In this document: one piece after another, positions 16,159-26,522 of the stretch | Layout of the letters: the number at the start of each line of letters is the position of its first letter | How positions within the stretch are numbered: the stretch's first letter is position 1 | Assembly (NCBI GenBank): GCA_023398375.1 | Contig: JAEWSH010000019.1 | Span: 124,001-188,000, forward strand | Direction of reading: 5' to 3' | DNA length: 64,000 nt | Source: Bacillota bacterium | Lineage (GTDB): Bacteria > Bacillota > Clostridia > Lachnospirales > Lachnospiraceae | Position numbers and translations under genes: made by a program | The notes under the pieces: model-generated | Seen by the model: only the letters and a program-made list of their open reading frames with translations | Database searches by the model: none | What the model was told of the DNA's origin: nothing

Positions 16159-18069
16159 ATGAAACATGGTTTTGTAAAAGTAGCTGCTATTACGCCCAAA
16201 ATCAGGGTCGCTGATCCAGTATATAATGCACAGGTAATTTGTGAAAAAATGGATGAAGCAGTTGAAAAAGGTGCACAGATTTTAGTATTTCCTGAATTAT
16301 GTCTGACCGGTTATACCTGTAACGATTTATTTTTGCAGGAGCTTTTATTGAAAAAAACGCGCGAGCAGCTGATCATGATAGCAAATCATACGATAGGTCT
16401 GGATGCTTTACTATTTGTAGGATTACCATTAGAACATGAACAAAAGCTGTATAATGTAGCCGCCGTCCTGCAAAATGGTGAAATTTTGGCATTCATACCA
16501 AAGTATAATATACCTAATTATGCTGAGTTTTACGAATATCGTCACTTTACACCGGGAAAGGCAATGGTAACAACTTGTATTTTTGAAGGAGAAGAAATTC
16601 CAATAGGCAGAAATATCCTTCTGGAAGCAGAGGCGATACAAGGACTGATCATCGGATGTGAGATCTGTGAAGATGTATGGGCGGCCAATCCACCAAGTAC
16701 TGCACATGCATTGGCGGGTGCAACTGTAATCGTTAATCTGTCGGCATCTGATGAGACGGTAGGAAAAGATACTTACCGGGAAACATTGATCAGTGCAACT
16801 TCAGCCAGGTTACTGGCTGCCTATATTTATGCCAGTGCAGGCGAAGGAGAGTCGACACAGGATGTTGTGTTCGGCGGCCATAATATAATTGCTGAGAATG
16901 GTATTATTCTTGCAGAAGCTGCCCGTTTTAAGAATGAAACAGTATATGCGGATATTGATATTCATAGAATACGAACTGAGAGAAGGAGAACGACTTCCTT
17001 CCAATTAGAAACAGACGGAGAATATTTAGTAATACCATTTGAACTGGAAGAAAGAGAAATACAATTAGACAGAAAATTCGGTAAGATGCCATTTGTGCCT
17101 GCAGATCTGCAGATGCGCGAAAAGAGATGTGAAGAGATATTGTCTATTCAATCATATGGGTTGAAAAAGAGATTAGAGCATACCGGAAGCAGAGCTGCGA
17201 TCATTGGAATATCAGGAGGTTTGGACTCTACATTAGCGTTGCTGGTGACAGTCCGGGCATTTGATTTATTGGGAATGGAACGAGAAAATATTATTACAGT
17301 TACAATGCCATGCTTTGGAACGACAGACAGGACATATGAAAATGCATGTACGTTGGCGAAAACGCTGGGCACTACCCTGCAAGAAGTAGATATCAGGGAC
17401 GCTGTGACACTACATTTTAGAGATATCGGACAGGATAGTAATAACCATGATGTAACATATGAAAATGGACAGGCAAGAGAAAGGACGCAGGTATTGATGG
17501 ATATTGCCAATAAAGAAGGCGGTCTTGTTATCGGAACCGGGGATATGTCTGAACTGGCACTTGGCTGGGCTACTTATAATGGGGATCATATGTCTATGTA
17601 TGGTGTAAACGTAGGTGTGCCTAAAACGCTGGTAAGACACCTGGTACATTTTTATGCAGACACATGTGAAAATACGGAATTAACTAAAGTTCTCATTGAT
17701 GTACTTGATACACCGGTCAGTCCTGAACTTTTGCCGCCGGAAGGCGGTAAGATCGCGCAGAAGACAGAGGATATCGTAGGGCCGTATGAATTGCATGATT
17801 TTTTTCTGTATTATATGCTGCGCTGTGCCTTTGAACCATCAAAAATATATCGGATCGCTAAGGCAGCTTTTGCTGGAGTATATGATGAGGTATTTATACT
17901 GAAATGGTTGAAAACTTTTTATAGAAGATACTTTTCACAACAGTTCAAACGTTCCTGCCTGCCGGATGGACCGAAGGTCGGCAGTGTTGCAGTATCACCC
18001 AGGGGAGATTTGAGAATGCCGTCTGACGCAGCTGCAAGGATATGGATGGAGGAAGTGGATAAATTGTAA
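16159..18069 (+). CDS. nadE: Glutamine-dependent NAD+ synthetase
   Basis: 636 residues from ATG 16159, chosen because AGGAGG (16142-16147) sits 11 bp before it; an in-frame ATG at 16135 lies upstream of that site. The N-terminal nitrilase-type glutaminase domain has Glu in FPELCLTGYTCND, Lys in PKYNIPNYAEFYE and the nucleophile Cys in GCEICEDVW. The C-terminal synthetase has the ATP loop IGISGGLDSTLALL and TGDMSELALGWATYNGDH. It amidates nicotinate adenine dinucleotide with ammonia channelled from glutamine, the last step of NAD synthesis. It is monocistronic, with the T-box promoter starting 13 bp after its stop. Confidence 0.95.
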   Translation: MKHGFVKVAAITPKIRVADPVYNAQVICEKMDEAVEKGAQILVFPELCLTGYTCNDLFLQELLLKKTREQLIMIANHTIGLDALLFVGLPLEHEQKLYNVAAVLQNGEILAFIPKYNIPNYAEFYEYRHFTPGKAMVTTCIFEGEEIPIGRNILLEAEAIQGLIIGCEICEDVWAANPPSTAHALAGATVIVNLSASDETVGKDTYRETLISATSARLLAAYIYASAGEGESTQDVVFGGHNIIAENGIILAEAARFKNETVYADIDIHRIRTERRRTTSFQLETDGEYLVIPFELEEREIQLDRKFGKMPFVPADLQMREKRCEEILSIQSYGLKKRLEHTGSRAAIIGISGGLDSTLALLVTVRAFDLLGMERENIITVTMPCFGTTDRTYENACTLAKTLGTTLQEVDIRDAVTLHFRDIGQDSNNHDVTYENGQARERTQVLMDIANKEGGLVIGTGDMSELALGWATYNGDHMSMYGVNVGVPKTLVRHLVHFYADTCENTELTKVLIDVLDTPVSPELLPPEGGKIAQKTEDIVGPYELHDFFLYYMLRCAFEPSKIYRIAKAAFAGVYDEVFILKWLKTFYRRYFSQQFKRSCLPDGPKVGSVAVSPRGDLRMPSDAAARIWMEEVDKL

Positions 18070-18081
18070 GTGAAATACTTC

Positions 18082-18110
18082 TTGCAAACCAGAAAAACAT
18101 ATGGTACGAT
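18082..18110 (+). promoter_or_regulatory. Promoter of the aspS-gatCAB operon
   Basis: TTGCAA (18082-18087), 17-bp spacer, TACGAT (18105-18110). It lies just upstream of the T-box leader and gives a start near 18117. Confidence 0.65.
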
Positions 18111-18114
18111 TAAA

Positions 18115-18381
18115 GTCAGTAAATGCATAGAACAAGACTCTTGTTAAGGGAAGCAACAGGAATACAACGTCACCGACTGAAAGCGTTGTTTGTGGAAGCT
18201 GGCAAAGGGAACACTTGGGAGCAGATTACTCGAACCGGTGATATAGCTGCTAGGGTAATACGTCACACGCGTTAAGTGTAAAGAGTGGAAAGACTATAGT
18301 CTTTCAATGCGGGTGGTACCGCGGATATCAAGGAACATATATCCGTCCCGGAATACGAAAGTATTCTGAGGGCGGTTTTTT
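18115..18381 (+). promoter_or_regulatory. T-box riboswitch upstream of aspartyl-tRNA synthetase
   Basis: The leader has the stem-I distal motif CCGACTGAAAG (about 18172-18182), the antiterminator T-box GGGTGGTACCGCG (18311-18323) and a terminator (CCGTCCCGGAATAC paired with GTATTC...GGGCGG, then TTTTTT at 18376-18381). It reads uncharged tRNA by a codon in the specifier loop. The best-placed triplet is AAC at 18210-18212 (in GGGAACACTT, followed by a purine), which is an asparagine codon; this reading is inferred from position only. An Asn sensor would suit an operon that makes Asn-tRNA(Asn). Confidence 0.93.
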
Positions 18382-18449
18382 ACGTGTTTCTACTCGTTGA
18401 TGCTTTTTGAATACTTTGACAGTTACTGATTCAAAAAAGGAGAACAGAA

Positions 18450-19781
18450 ATGGAATTTTTAACAGGTATTAACAAAAAAGAAATATGCGAGATTTCAGAC
18501 TTATTACAGTCTGGCGTAGTAGGGAAAAAAGTAAAAGTGAATGGTGCGATCCACACGATACGGGATATGGGAAATGTTGCATTTGTCGTATTACGAAAAA
18601 GAGAAGGATTGATTCAATGTGTATATGCAGAAGGGGAAGCGGTTTTTGAATTAAAAAGTTTGAAAGAAGCGGATACTGTTATTGTGGAAGGTATTGTATC
18701 GGAAAATGAAAAAGCACCGAACGGAATTGAAATCCACATGGAAAATGTGACAATTCTTTCAGAACCGGCTGAGCCAATGCCGATTCCGATTGCAAAATGG
18801 AAAATGAATACTACATTGGAGACAAACTTAAATCTTCGTCCGATTTCACTTAGAAATATCAAAGAACGTGCCAAATTCAGAATTCAGGAAGGTATTGTCA
18901 GAGCCTTTAGAGATTTCCTGCATGAACAGGGATTCACAGAAATCCGCACACCTAAGATTGGCTCGAAAGGTGCAGAAGGCGGTGCCAATATCTTTAAATT
19001 GGAATATTTTCACAGACCGGCAGTTCTGGCACAGAGTCCGCAATTTTATAAACAGATGATGGTAGGCGTATTTGACAGAGTGTTTGAGGCAGCACCGGTA
19101 TTCAGAGCTGAAAAGCATAATACAAAGAGGCACCTGAATGAATATACTTCGCTTGATTTTGAGATGGGATATATTGATGATTTTACAGATATCATGGCGA
19201 TGGAAACGGGATTTTTACAATATTGTATGACACTTTTGAAAAAAGATTACGCCAAGGAATTAACTATTTTAGGAGTAGAACTTCCTAATGTGGATAAAAT
19301 TCCTCAGGTACGTTTTGATGAAGCGAAGAAACTGGTATCTGAGAAATATAATCGTCCGATTAGAAATCCATATGATTTGGAACCGGAAGAAGAAGTGTTG
19401 ATCGGTCAATTCTTTAAAGAGGAATATGATGCAGATTTTGTATTTGTAACACATTATCCATCGAAAAAGCGTCCTTTCTATGCAATGGATGATCCGAAGG
19501 ACAAGACGTTCACTTTGAGTTTTGATTGCTTATTCCGAGGTATGGAAATTACAACAGGCGGTCAGCGTATTCATGATTATCATATGTTGATGGAGAAAAT
19601 TGCAGCACGTGGAATGACAGAAGAAGGAATGGAACATTATATCTCGGCATTTAAGCATGGTATGCCTCCGCATGGTGGGCTCGGCATCGGATTGGAACGT
19701 CTGACTATGAAGATTCTTGGAGAGGAAAATGTACGTGAGACAACATTGTTCCCGCGCGATTTGAGCAGACTGGAACCATAG
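18450..19781 (+). CDS. aspS: Aspartyl-tRNA synthetase, archaeal-type (probably non-discriminating)
   Basis: 443 residues, shorter than the about 590 of bacterial AspRS because the GAD insertion domain is absent. The OB-fold anticodon domain (about 20-110) is followed by the class II core: motif 2 FRAEKHNTKRHLNEYTSLDFEM and motif 3 GIGLERLTMKILG. LAQSPQFYKQMM is typical of the archaeal/eukaryotic-type Asp/AsnRS group. It charges tRNA(Asp), and in this setting also tRNA(Asn), with aspartate. The gatCAB genes follow, which then amidate Asp-tRNA(Asn). It is controlled by the T-box upstream. Confidence 0.9.
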   Translation: MEFLTGINKKEICEISDLLQSGVVGKKVKVNGAIHTIRDMGNVAFVVLRKREGLIQCVYAEGEAVFELKSLKEADTVIVEGIVSENEKAPNGIEIHMENVTILSEPAEPMPIPIAKWKMNTTLETNLNLRPISLRNIKERAKFRIQEGIVRAFRDFLHEQGFTEIRTPKIGSKGAEGGANIFKLEYFHRPAVLAQSPQFYKQMMVGVFDRVFEAAPVFRAEKHNTKRHLNEYTSLDFEMGYIDDFTDIMAMETGFLQYCMTLLKKDYAKELTILGVELPNVDKIPQVRFDEAKKLVSEKYNRPIRNPYDLEPEEEVLIGQFFKEEYDADFVFVTHYPSKKRPFYAMDDPKDKTFTLSFDCLFRGMEITTGGQRIHDYHMLMEKIAARGMTEEGMEHYISAFKHGMPPHGGLGIGLERLTMKILGEENVRETTLFPRDLSRLEP

Positions 19782-19821
19782 TCCCTTGTTATTTGTGCTG
19801 CTTGCAACGGCATGTTAGGAG

Positions 19822-19846
19822 GTGTGAAAGAAGGATGTTTTCACAC
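19822..19846 (+). repeat. Small hairpin between aspS and gatC
   Basis: GTGTGAAA (19822-19829) pairs with TTTCACAC (19839-19846). These are the same outer arms as in the two-hairpin elements at 14951 and 15989, but the inner arms and second hairpin are missing here. TTAGGAGG before it and CCGCCTAA after it can also pair, giving an outer stem. No T-run follows, so transcription can continue into gatC. Confidence 0.4.
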
Positions 19847-19904
19847 GCAATTTGTGCTTACCGCCTAAAGTTTACAGGTGGTGGCAAGAATGGAGAGAAA
19901 TAAT

Positions 19905-20198
19905 ATGGCAAATGTAATTAATGATGAGACAATTGAGTATGTTGGTATTTTAGCAAAACTGGAACTATCCCATGAGGAAAAAGAACGAGCTAAAAAGGAT
20001 ATGGGCAGCATGTTGGATTATATTGATAAATTAGGCGAATTGGATACTACGGGAGTAGAGCCGATGTCACATGTATTTCCAGTAAATAATGTTTTCAGAG
20101 AAGATGTGATAACGAACGGTGATGATAGAGAAAATATCTTGAAGAATGCACCCGGTGTAAAAGAAGGAAGCTTCAAGGTACCTAGAACTGTAGAATGA
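19905..20198 (+). CDS. gatC: Asp-tRNA(Asn)/Glu-tRNA(Gln) amidotransferase subunit C
   Basis: 97 residues from ATG 19905 ([14 protein letters not shown]), selected by GGAGAG 8 bp upstream; longer in-frame starts would add nine non-conserved residues. The helical GatC pattern is clear: [39 protein letters not shown] and NVFREDV. It is the small clamp that holds GatA to GatB. The gene is second in the aspS-gatCAB operon. Confidence 0.93.
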   Translation: MANVINDETIEYVGILAKLELSHEEKERAKKDMGSMLDYIDKLGELDTTGVEPMSHVFPVNNVFREDVITNGDDRENILKNAPGVKEGSFKVPRTVE

Positions 20199-20205
20199 TC
20201 GCGAT

Positions 20206-20320
20206 TAAGCAGACTATCCAAGCGTCTAATCAAGAATTGCGCTGCGAGCATGCAATTCTTGATTCAGACGCTTAGATAGGAGTAACGCGTGCTTGCAAAT
20301 ATAATTTGCAAGGCTGCTTA
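20206..20320 (+). repeat. Three-way-junction-like inverted repeat between gatC and gatA
   Basis: An outer stem (TAAGCAG 20206-20212 with CTGCTTA 20314-20320) encloses a very long hairpin (20214-20240 paired with 20252-20279, about 26 of 28 positions) and a second hairpin (CTTGCAAAT 20292-20300 with ATTTGCAAG 20304-20312). It fills almost all of the 140-bp gap and stops 19 bp before the gatA start. No T-run follows, so it is not a plain terminator. Confidence 0.7.
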
Positions 20321-20338
20321 TAAGAAAGGAAAAGCAAA

Positions 20339-21823
20339 ATGAGTATATTGAGTTTGACAGCAGTAGAACTGGCAGCAAAGATAAAAGCTAGAGAAATTAC
20401 GGTTGCAGAAGCTACAAATGCTGTGTTGGATCAGATAGAAAAAAGTGAGAGCACTTATCACTGCTATGTAACGGTAGAAAAGCAAGCTGCTCTTGCAAAA
20501 GCAGAAGAAGTTCAGAGAAAAATTGACGAAGGTGAATTAACCGGTCCATTGGCAGGGATTCCTGTGGCGATTAAGGATAATATGTGTACCAAGGGCATAC
20601 TGACAACCTGCAGTTCTAAAATATTAGGAAACTTTATTCCGACGTACTCTTCAGAGGCAGTAGTAAATCTGGAAAAAGCCGGTGCGGTCATTATAGGAAA
20701 AACAAATATGGATGAGTTCGCAATGGGCAGCACAACAGAGACTTCCGCGTTTGGTGTCACCAAGAACCCTTGGAATATGGAGCATGTACCGGGCGGATCT
20801 TCCGGTGGCTCAGCTGCAGCAGTTGCTGCCAAAGAATGTTTTATGGCTCTGGGATCAGATACAGGGGGATCCATCAGACAGCCGGCATCATTCTGTGGTG
20901 TAGTCGGAATGAAACCTACCTATGGAACTGTTTCCAGGTATGGATTGATAGCCTACGGTTCTTCACTTGACCAGATAGGACCTTTGGCAAAGGATGTAAC
21001 AGACTGTGCTACTATTCTGGAGGTGATTTCATCCTATGATAAAAAGGATTCTACTTCCGTAGACAGAAATACCGATGCGGCTGGGAGAACAGGTATAAAA
21101 TTTACGGAAGCACTGATTGAGGATGTAAAAGGAATGAAGATCGGCATTCCGAGGGGTTATTTCGGAGAAGGTCTTGATCCGGAAGTAAAGACGGCAGTAC
21201 TTGCAGCAGCAGAAGAATTAAAGAAAAAAGGCGCTATTGTGGAGGAATTCGATCTAAGCCTCGTGGATTATGCAATTCCAGCGTATTATACTATCGCATC
21301 TGCAGAAGCAAGTTCAAATCTGGAACGTTTTGACGGTATTAAGTATGGATACAGAACAGAAGATTTTGAAGGACTTCATAATATGTATAAGAAGACACGT
21401 TCAGAAGGATTTGGACCTGAAGTAAAGAGAAGAATAATGCTGGGATCTTTTGTTTTAAGTTCCGGATACTATGATGCTTATTACTTAAAAGCACTGCGTG
21501 TAAAAGCTTTGATAAAAAAAGCGTTTGATGAAGCATTTGCAAAATATGATGTTATACTGGGACCGGCTGCACCAACGACTGCACCGCGATTAGGACAAAG
21601 CTTATCGGATCCGATCAAGATGTATCTGGGAGATATTTATACCATTTCAGTGAATCTGGCAGGTCTTCCTGGTATTTGTTTGCCATGCGGCAAAGATTCT
21701 AAGGGACTGCCGATCGGTCTTCAGCTGATTGGAGATTCTTTCCAGGAAAAGAAGCTGATTCAGGCGGCATACACATATGAGAAGGCAAGAGGAAAATTTG
21801 GCGCAGCAGGGGAGGACAAATAG
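20339..21823 (+). CDS. gatA: Asp-tRNA(Asn)/Glu-tRNA(Gln) amidotransferase subunit A
   Basis: 494 residues of the amidase-signature family. The Ser-cisSer-Lys triad is visible: Lys in AGIPVAIKDNM, and the serines in PGGSSGGSAAAVAA and GSDTGGSIRQPASF. It hydrolyses glutamine and sends ammonia to GatB, where aspartyl- or glutamyl-tRNA is amidated. ATG 20339 follows AGAAAGGAAA. The stop is 1 bp before the gatB start. A separate GlnRS gene at 34.4 kb suggests that the main duty here is Asn-tRNA formation. Confidence 0.96.
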   Translation: MSILSLTAVELAAKIKAREITVAEATNAVLDQIEKSESTYHCYVTVEKQAALAKAEEVQRKIDEGELTGPLAGIPVAIKDNMCTKGILTTCSSKILGNFIPTYSSEAVVNLEKAGAVIIGKTNMDEFAMGSTTETSAFGVTKNPWNMEHVPGGSSGGSAAAVAAKECFMALGSDTGGSIRQPASFCGVVGMKPTYGTVSRYGLIAYGSSLDQIGPLAKDVTDCATILEVISSYDKKDSTSVDRNTDAAGRTGIKFTEALIEDVKGMKIGIPRGYFGEGLDPEVKTAVLAAAEELKKKGAIVEEFDLSLVDYAIPAYYTIASAEASSNLERFDGIKYGYRTEDFEGLHNMYKKTRSEGFGPEVKRRIMLGSFVLSSGYYDAYYLKALRVKALIKKAFDEAFAKYDVILGPAAPTTAPRLGQSLSDPIKMYLGDIYTISVNLAGLPGICLPCGKDSKGLPIGLQLIGDSFQEKKLIQAAYTYEKARGKFGAAGEDK

Positions 21824-21824
21824 T

Positions 21825-23255
21825 ATGAGCAAACAATATGAAACAGTAATTGGTCTTGAAGTCCATGTGGAACTTGCTACAAAAACAAAGATTTTCTGCG
21901 GTTGCTCTACAGAGTTCGGTGGAGCTCCAAATTCACATACTTGTCCGGTCTGTACAGGTATGCCGGGTTCACTTCCGGTACTGAATAAACAGGTATTGGA
22001 ATATGCTATGGCGGTCGGTCTCGCTACGAATTGCAAGATTACGCAGTATAGTAAATTTGACAGAAAGAACTATTTCTATCCGGATAATCCGCAAAATTAT
22101 CAGATATCACAATTATATCTTCCAATCTGCAGGGATGGTGAAATAGAAATTGAAACAACGACGGGTAAAAAGATTATCGGTATCCATGAGATTCATATGG
22201 AAGAAGACGCAGGTAAATTAGTGCACGATGAATGGGAAGATTGTACTTTGGTAGACTATAACCGTTCGGGCGTCCCGTTGATTGAGATCGTATCGGAACC
22301 GGATATGCGTTCCGCAGATGAAGTCATCGCTTACCTCGAAAAATTAAGGCTGATTATCCAGTATCTTGGAGCATCGGATTGTAAGTTACAGGAAGGATCC
22401 ATGAGAGCAGATGTCAACTTGTCTATTCGTGAAGCGGGAGCAACGGAATTTGGAACCAGAACGGAAATGAAGAACCTGAATTCTTTTAAAGCCATAGCAA
22501 GAGCAATTGAAGGAGAAAGAGAACGCCAGATTGAACTTTTGGAAGAGGGAAAGGCTGTTATTCAGGAAACAAGAAGATGGGATGACAATAAAGAATATTC
22601 CTATGCTATGCGTTCTAAAGAGGATGCTCAGGATTACCGGTATTTTCCTGATCCAGATCTAGTACCGATCGTAGTCAGTGATGCATGGATTCAGGAAATT
22701 AAAGATAAGCAGCCAGAATTCCGGACAGAAAAAATGGATCGATATAAAACGGAATTTGGAATTCCAGATTATGATATTGAGATCATTACGGGCTCCAAAC
22801 ATATGGCAGATATTTTTGAACAGACAGTTGCTATCTGCAAAGAACCAAAGAAGGTATCCAACTGGCTGATGGTCGAGACCATGAGGCTCCTGAAGGAGCA
22901 GGGAATGGAACCGGAGGATATTAAATTTTCACCGGAAAATCTTGCAAAACTGATTCAGTTGACAGATAGCAGAGCAATTAATTCTTCCGTAGCAAAAGAA
23001 GTATTTGAGGTTATGTTTGCAGAAGATATAGATCCTGAACATTATGTAGAAGAAAAGGGGCTTAAGACAGTGAATGATGAAGGTGCACTTCGTAAGACAC
23101 TGGAAGAGATTGTTGCCAATAACCCGCAATCAGTGGAGGATTATCATAACGGAAAAGCAAAGGCAATTGGTTTCCTAGTTGGACAAGCTATGAAAGCAAC
23201 CCAGGGAAAAGCGGATCCAGCTATGATCAATCAGATTTTGAAGGAATTATTATAA
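21825..23255 (+). CDS. gatB: Asp-tRNA(Asn)/Glu-tRNA(Gln) amidotransferase subunit B
   Basis: 476 residues from ATG 21825 (MSKQYETVIGLEVHVEL), after GGGGAGG; an in-frame start 48 bp upstream inside gatA is rejected. The kinase-like core has GLEVHVEL, KIFCGCSTEFGG (zinc-type Cys), NYFYPDNPQNYQISQ and MEEDAGKLVHD. The C-terminal YqeY-like tRNA-binding tail ends with AMKATQGKADPAMINQILKELL. It phosphorylates the tRNA-bound carboxylate and amidates it. It is the last gene of the operon; a terminator follows 6 bp after the stop. Confidence 0.96.
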   Translation: MSKQYETVIGLEVHVELATKTKIFCGCSTEFGGAPNSHTCPVCTGMPGSLPVLNKQVLEYAMAVGLATNCKITQYSKFDRKNYFYPDNPQNYQISQLYLPICRDGEIEIETTTGKKIIGIHEIHMEEDAGKLVHDEWEDCTLVDYNRSGVPLIEIVSEPDMRSADEVIAYLEKLRLIIQYLGASDCKLQEGSMRADVNLSIREAGATEFGTRTEMKNLNSFKAIARAIEGERERQIELLEEGKAVIQETRRWDDNKEYSYAMRSKEDAQDYRYFPDPDLVPIVVSDAWIQEIKDKQPEFRTEKMDRYKTEFGIPDYDIEIITGSKHMADIFEQTVAICKEPKKVSNWLMVETMRLLKEQGMEPEDIKFSPENLAKLIQLTDSRAINSSVAKEVFEVMFAEDIDPEHYVEEKGLKTVNDEGALRKTLEEIVANNPQSVEDYHNGKAKAIGFLVGQAMKATQGKADPAMINQILKELL

Positions 23256-23260
23256 TTTAA

Positions 23261-23298
23261 ATGGAAGATGCGTTACGTATGGCATCTTCCATTTTTTT
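23261..23298 (+). terminator. Terminator of the aspS-gatCAB operon
   Basis: ATGGAAGATGC pairs with GCATCTTCCAT across a 10-nt loop and runs into TTTTTTT. Confidence 0.9.
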
Positions 23299-23388
23299 AC
23301 TTATTGATGCACAACATAGTTCATTCACAAACAGCCGCTGCCCCGATAATAGTTTATAGAAATTTAAAAATGTTTCACATGGTATTTA

Positions 23389-23417
23389 TTGACAGGTAAA
23401 AAGCAAAAAGATAAGAT
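23389..23417 (+). promoter_or_regulatory. Promoter of the 23.55-kb membrane protein gene
   Basis: TTGACA (23389-23394), 17-bp spacer, TAAGAT (23412-23417). Transcription would start near 23424, giving a leader of about 125 nt full of hairpins. Confidence 0.65.
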
Positions 23418-23447
23418 GGACATAAACACAACGGAATGAGGGAAACT

Positions 23448-23536
23448 GTTGAACAAAAATCGTGTTCAACTATTGGACAAGATGAATCGGCAAGCCGCTT
23501 CACTTGTCATGAATTAAATGTATGCTCGAAGCATGC
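23448..23536 (+). promoter_or_regulatory. Structured 5' leader with three hairpins
   Basis: Three hairpins follow in order: GTTGAAC/GTTCAAC (23448-23470); GACAAG-TGAA-GGC with GCC-TTCA-CTTGTC (23476-23508); and GTATGC/GCATGC (23520-23536). The middle one recurs at 61514-61544. No T-run lies next to any of them. The start codon follows 13 bp after the last one, without a strong ribosome site, so translation could depend on folding. Confidence 0.5.
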
Positions 23537-23549
23537 AGATGGGTAAAAG

Positions 23550-24218
23550 ATGGCTATTCATGATGAAATCAAGGAACAACAGAAAAAAACAGCAGAGATG
23601 ACTTTTAAAGGAAAAGCCGCATATTTTTGGGACTATTATAAAATTCATACATGCGCAGTAGTAGCAGTTGCGGTGCTAACGGTATTCTTCGTAAAAGATA
23701 TTGTAACAGGCAATCAGAAATCCGTATTTCAAGTGGCAATTATCAACAGTGAGACACAAACCTTAGATGAAAGTTATGAACAGGCATTTGGCGAGTATTT
23801 AGGGATTGATCCTAAAAAAGAATCAGTGACTTTTGATAATACATATCAAATCGATTTAGACGGAGCAGATCAGTTAACGGTTGCTTCCACTCAGAAGATG
23901 GTGGCTAATGTGCAGCTCGCATTGATTGATGCGATTCTTGCACCTTCAGATATTGTTGATTATTATGCAGATAATTCCTTTCTCGGTGATATCAGTAAAG
24001 TTCTTTCGGCGGAACAGTTCAACGAACTCAATGCAGAGGGGCGTATCTATTATGCAAAGACAGAAGATGGACAAATTCCGGTCGGTATAAAAGTGGAAGA
24101 CAGCAAATGGATCAAAGAGACCGGATTATATACAAAACAAAAACCGATAGTAACCTGTCTGAAAAATACAGTACAACAGGAAAATTTACTTAAATTTATT
24201 ACATATATGAACCGGTAA
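23550..24218 (+). CDS. Membrane-anchored protein of unknown function
   Basis: 222 residues. A short cytoplasmic N-terminus (MTFKGKAAYFWDYYKIH) leads into one membrane span (about 35-53). The remaining 165 residues lie outside, mixed alpha/beta, with SVFQVAIINSE, the aspartate-rich YQIDLDGADQLTV and LALIDAILAPSDIVDYYA. Similar proteins with an FWxYYKxH membrane start are frequent in Lachnospiraceae, but I know no function. The following gene (DUF6106-like) is on the same strand 81 bp on, so they may act together. Confidence 0.7.
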   Translation: MAIHDEIKEQQKKTAEMTFKGKAAYFWDYYKIHTCAVVAVAVLTVFFVKDIVTGNQKSVFQVAIINSETQTLDESYEQAFGEYLGIDPKKESVTFDNTYQIDLDGADQLTVASTQKMVANVQLALIDAILAPSDIVDYYADNSFLGDISKVLSAEQFNELNAEGRIYYAKTEDGQIPVGIKVEDSKWIKETGLYTKQKPIVTCLKNTVQQENLLKFITYMNR

Positions 24219-24299
24219 TAGCTGGCGGGCGGGTAAGAACTGTGGTATGATTGACTTGAACGGAAAAGAAGTAAGTATAAGGAAGGCAAGGTTGTTTTT

Positions 24300-24800
24300 A
24301 TGAATGAAAGTTATATTGAATTATTGGTCAAAAAAGAAAATACAATGAAAGATACATTGCTGCGAGTCATATGTATTGCACTGACGGTAAGTGCAGTGCT
24401 CTTATCGCTTGCAGGCGGAGGTGGCATAATATTTGTGGCTGCAGTTGCCTTCGGGGTGCTTACTTATTTTGTATGGCTGAATACAGATATTGAATATGAA
24501 TATCTGTATCTGGACAAGGAACTAAGTATTGACAGGATTATGTCAAAGACAAGGAGGAAAAGGGCCGCGACTTTCCAAATTGAGAGAATGGAAATTTTGG
24601 CACCTGCAGATTCTTACCATTTAGGTGATTATAAAAATAGAACATTTAAAGTAAGCGATTATAGTTCGGGTATCATAAAACAACCGGATAAAAGATTCGT
24701 TATGATTTATGACGGAACACAGAAAGTATTTCTTACAGAAGAACCAAAATTAGCATCTGTAATCAAAAATATTGCACCTAGAAAAGTTTTTTTTGACTAA
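24300..24800 (+). CDS. DUF6106-like two-span membrane protein
   Basis: 166 residues. MNESYIELLVKKE is followed by two close membrane spans (about 20-37 and 41-60). The cytoplasmic C-terminal domain has a PH-like strand pattern (IEYEYLYLDKELSIDRI, RKRAATFQIERMEIL, RFVMIYDGTQKVFLTEE). I assign it to the DUF6106-type family by overall look only. AAGGAAGG lies about 12 bp before ATG 24300. It probably shares a transcript with the 23.55-kb gene. Confidence 0.65.
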   Translation: MNESYIELLVKKENTMKDTLLRVICIALTVSAVLLSLAGGGGIIFVAAVAFGVLTYFVWLNTDIEYEYLYLDKELSIDRIMSKTRRKRAATFQIERMEILAPADSYHLGDYKNRTFKVSDYSSGIIKQPDKRFVMIYDGTQKVFLTEEPKLASVIKNIAPRKVFFD

Positions 24801-24878
24801 TATAAAAAAAATAATTGCTCTAATCCTTGTAAAATGGCTGTTATAATTTCTGCTTATGGAACCCATAAGCAGAAGTGA

Positions 24879-24907
24879 TTGACAACCTTTTTTAAGTTTG
24901 TTAAACT
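24879..24907 (+). promoter_or_regulatory. Promoter of guaB
   Basis: TTGACA (24879-24884), 17-bp spacer, TAAACT (24902-24907), 65 bp before the guaB start. A hairpin (TTCTGCTTATGG/CCATAAGCAGAA, about 24848-24874) lies just upstream and may be the 3' end of the preceding transcript. Confidence 0.65.
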
Positions 24908-24950
24908 AGACAACAACTTAATGAAATCGAAGGTTAAGAATACAATTTAA

Positions 24951-26429
<1,479 letters not shown>

Positions 26430-26451
26430 ATGATAAATAGACAGAACAAGA

Positions 26452-26498
26452 AAGGTGCTGCATCAGGAACGAACAAGTTCACGATGCAGCACCTTTTT
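26452..26498 (+). terminator. Terminator of guaB
   Basis: AAGGTGCTGCATC pairs with GATGCAGCACCTT around an 18-nt loop and is followed by TTT. The minus strand also has a short T-run (AAAGG side), so it may serve the convergent membrane-protein gene as well. Confidence 0.88.
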
Positions 26499-26522
26499 AG
26501 ATATAGGAATATATAATCCGGA

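Noticed and set aside
18172..18185. cre-like sequence TGAAAGCGTTGTTT
   Set aside because: It is the conserved distal-loop part of T-box stem I and its stem, not a catabolite operator.
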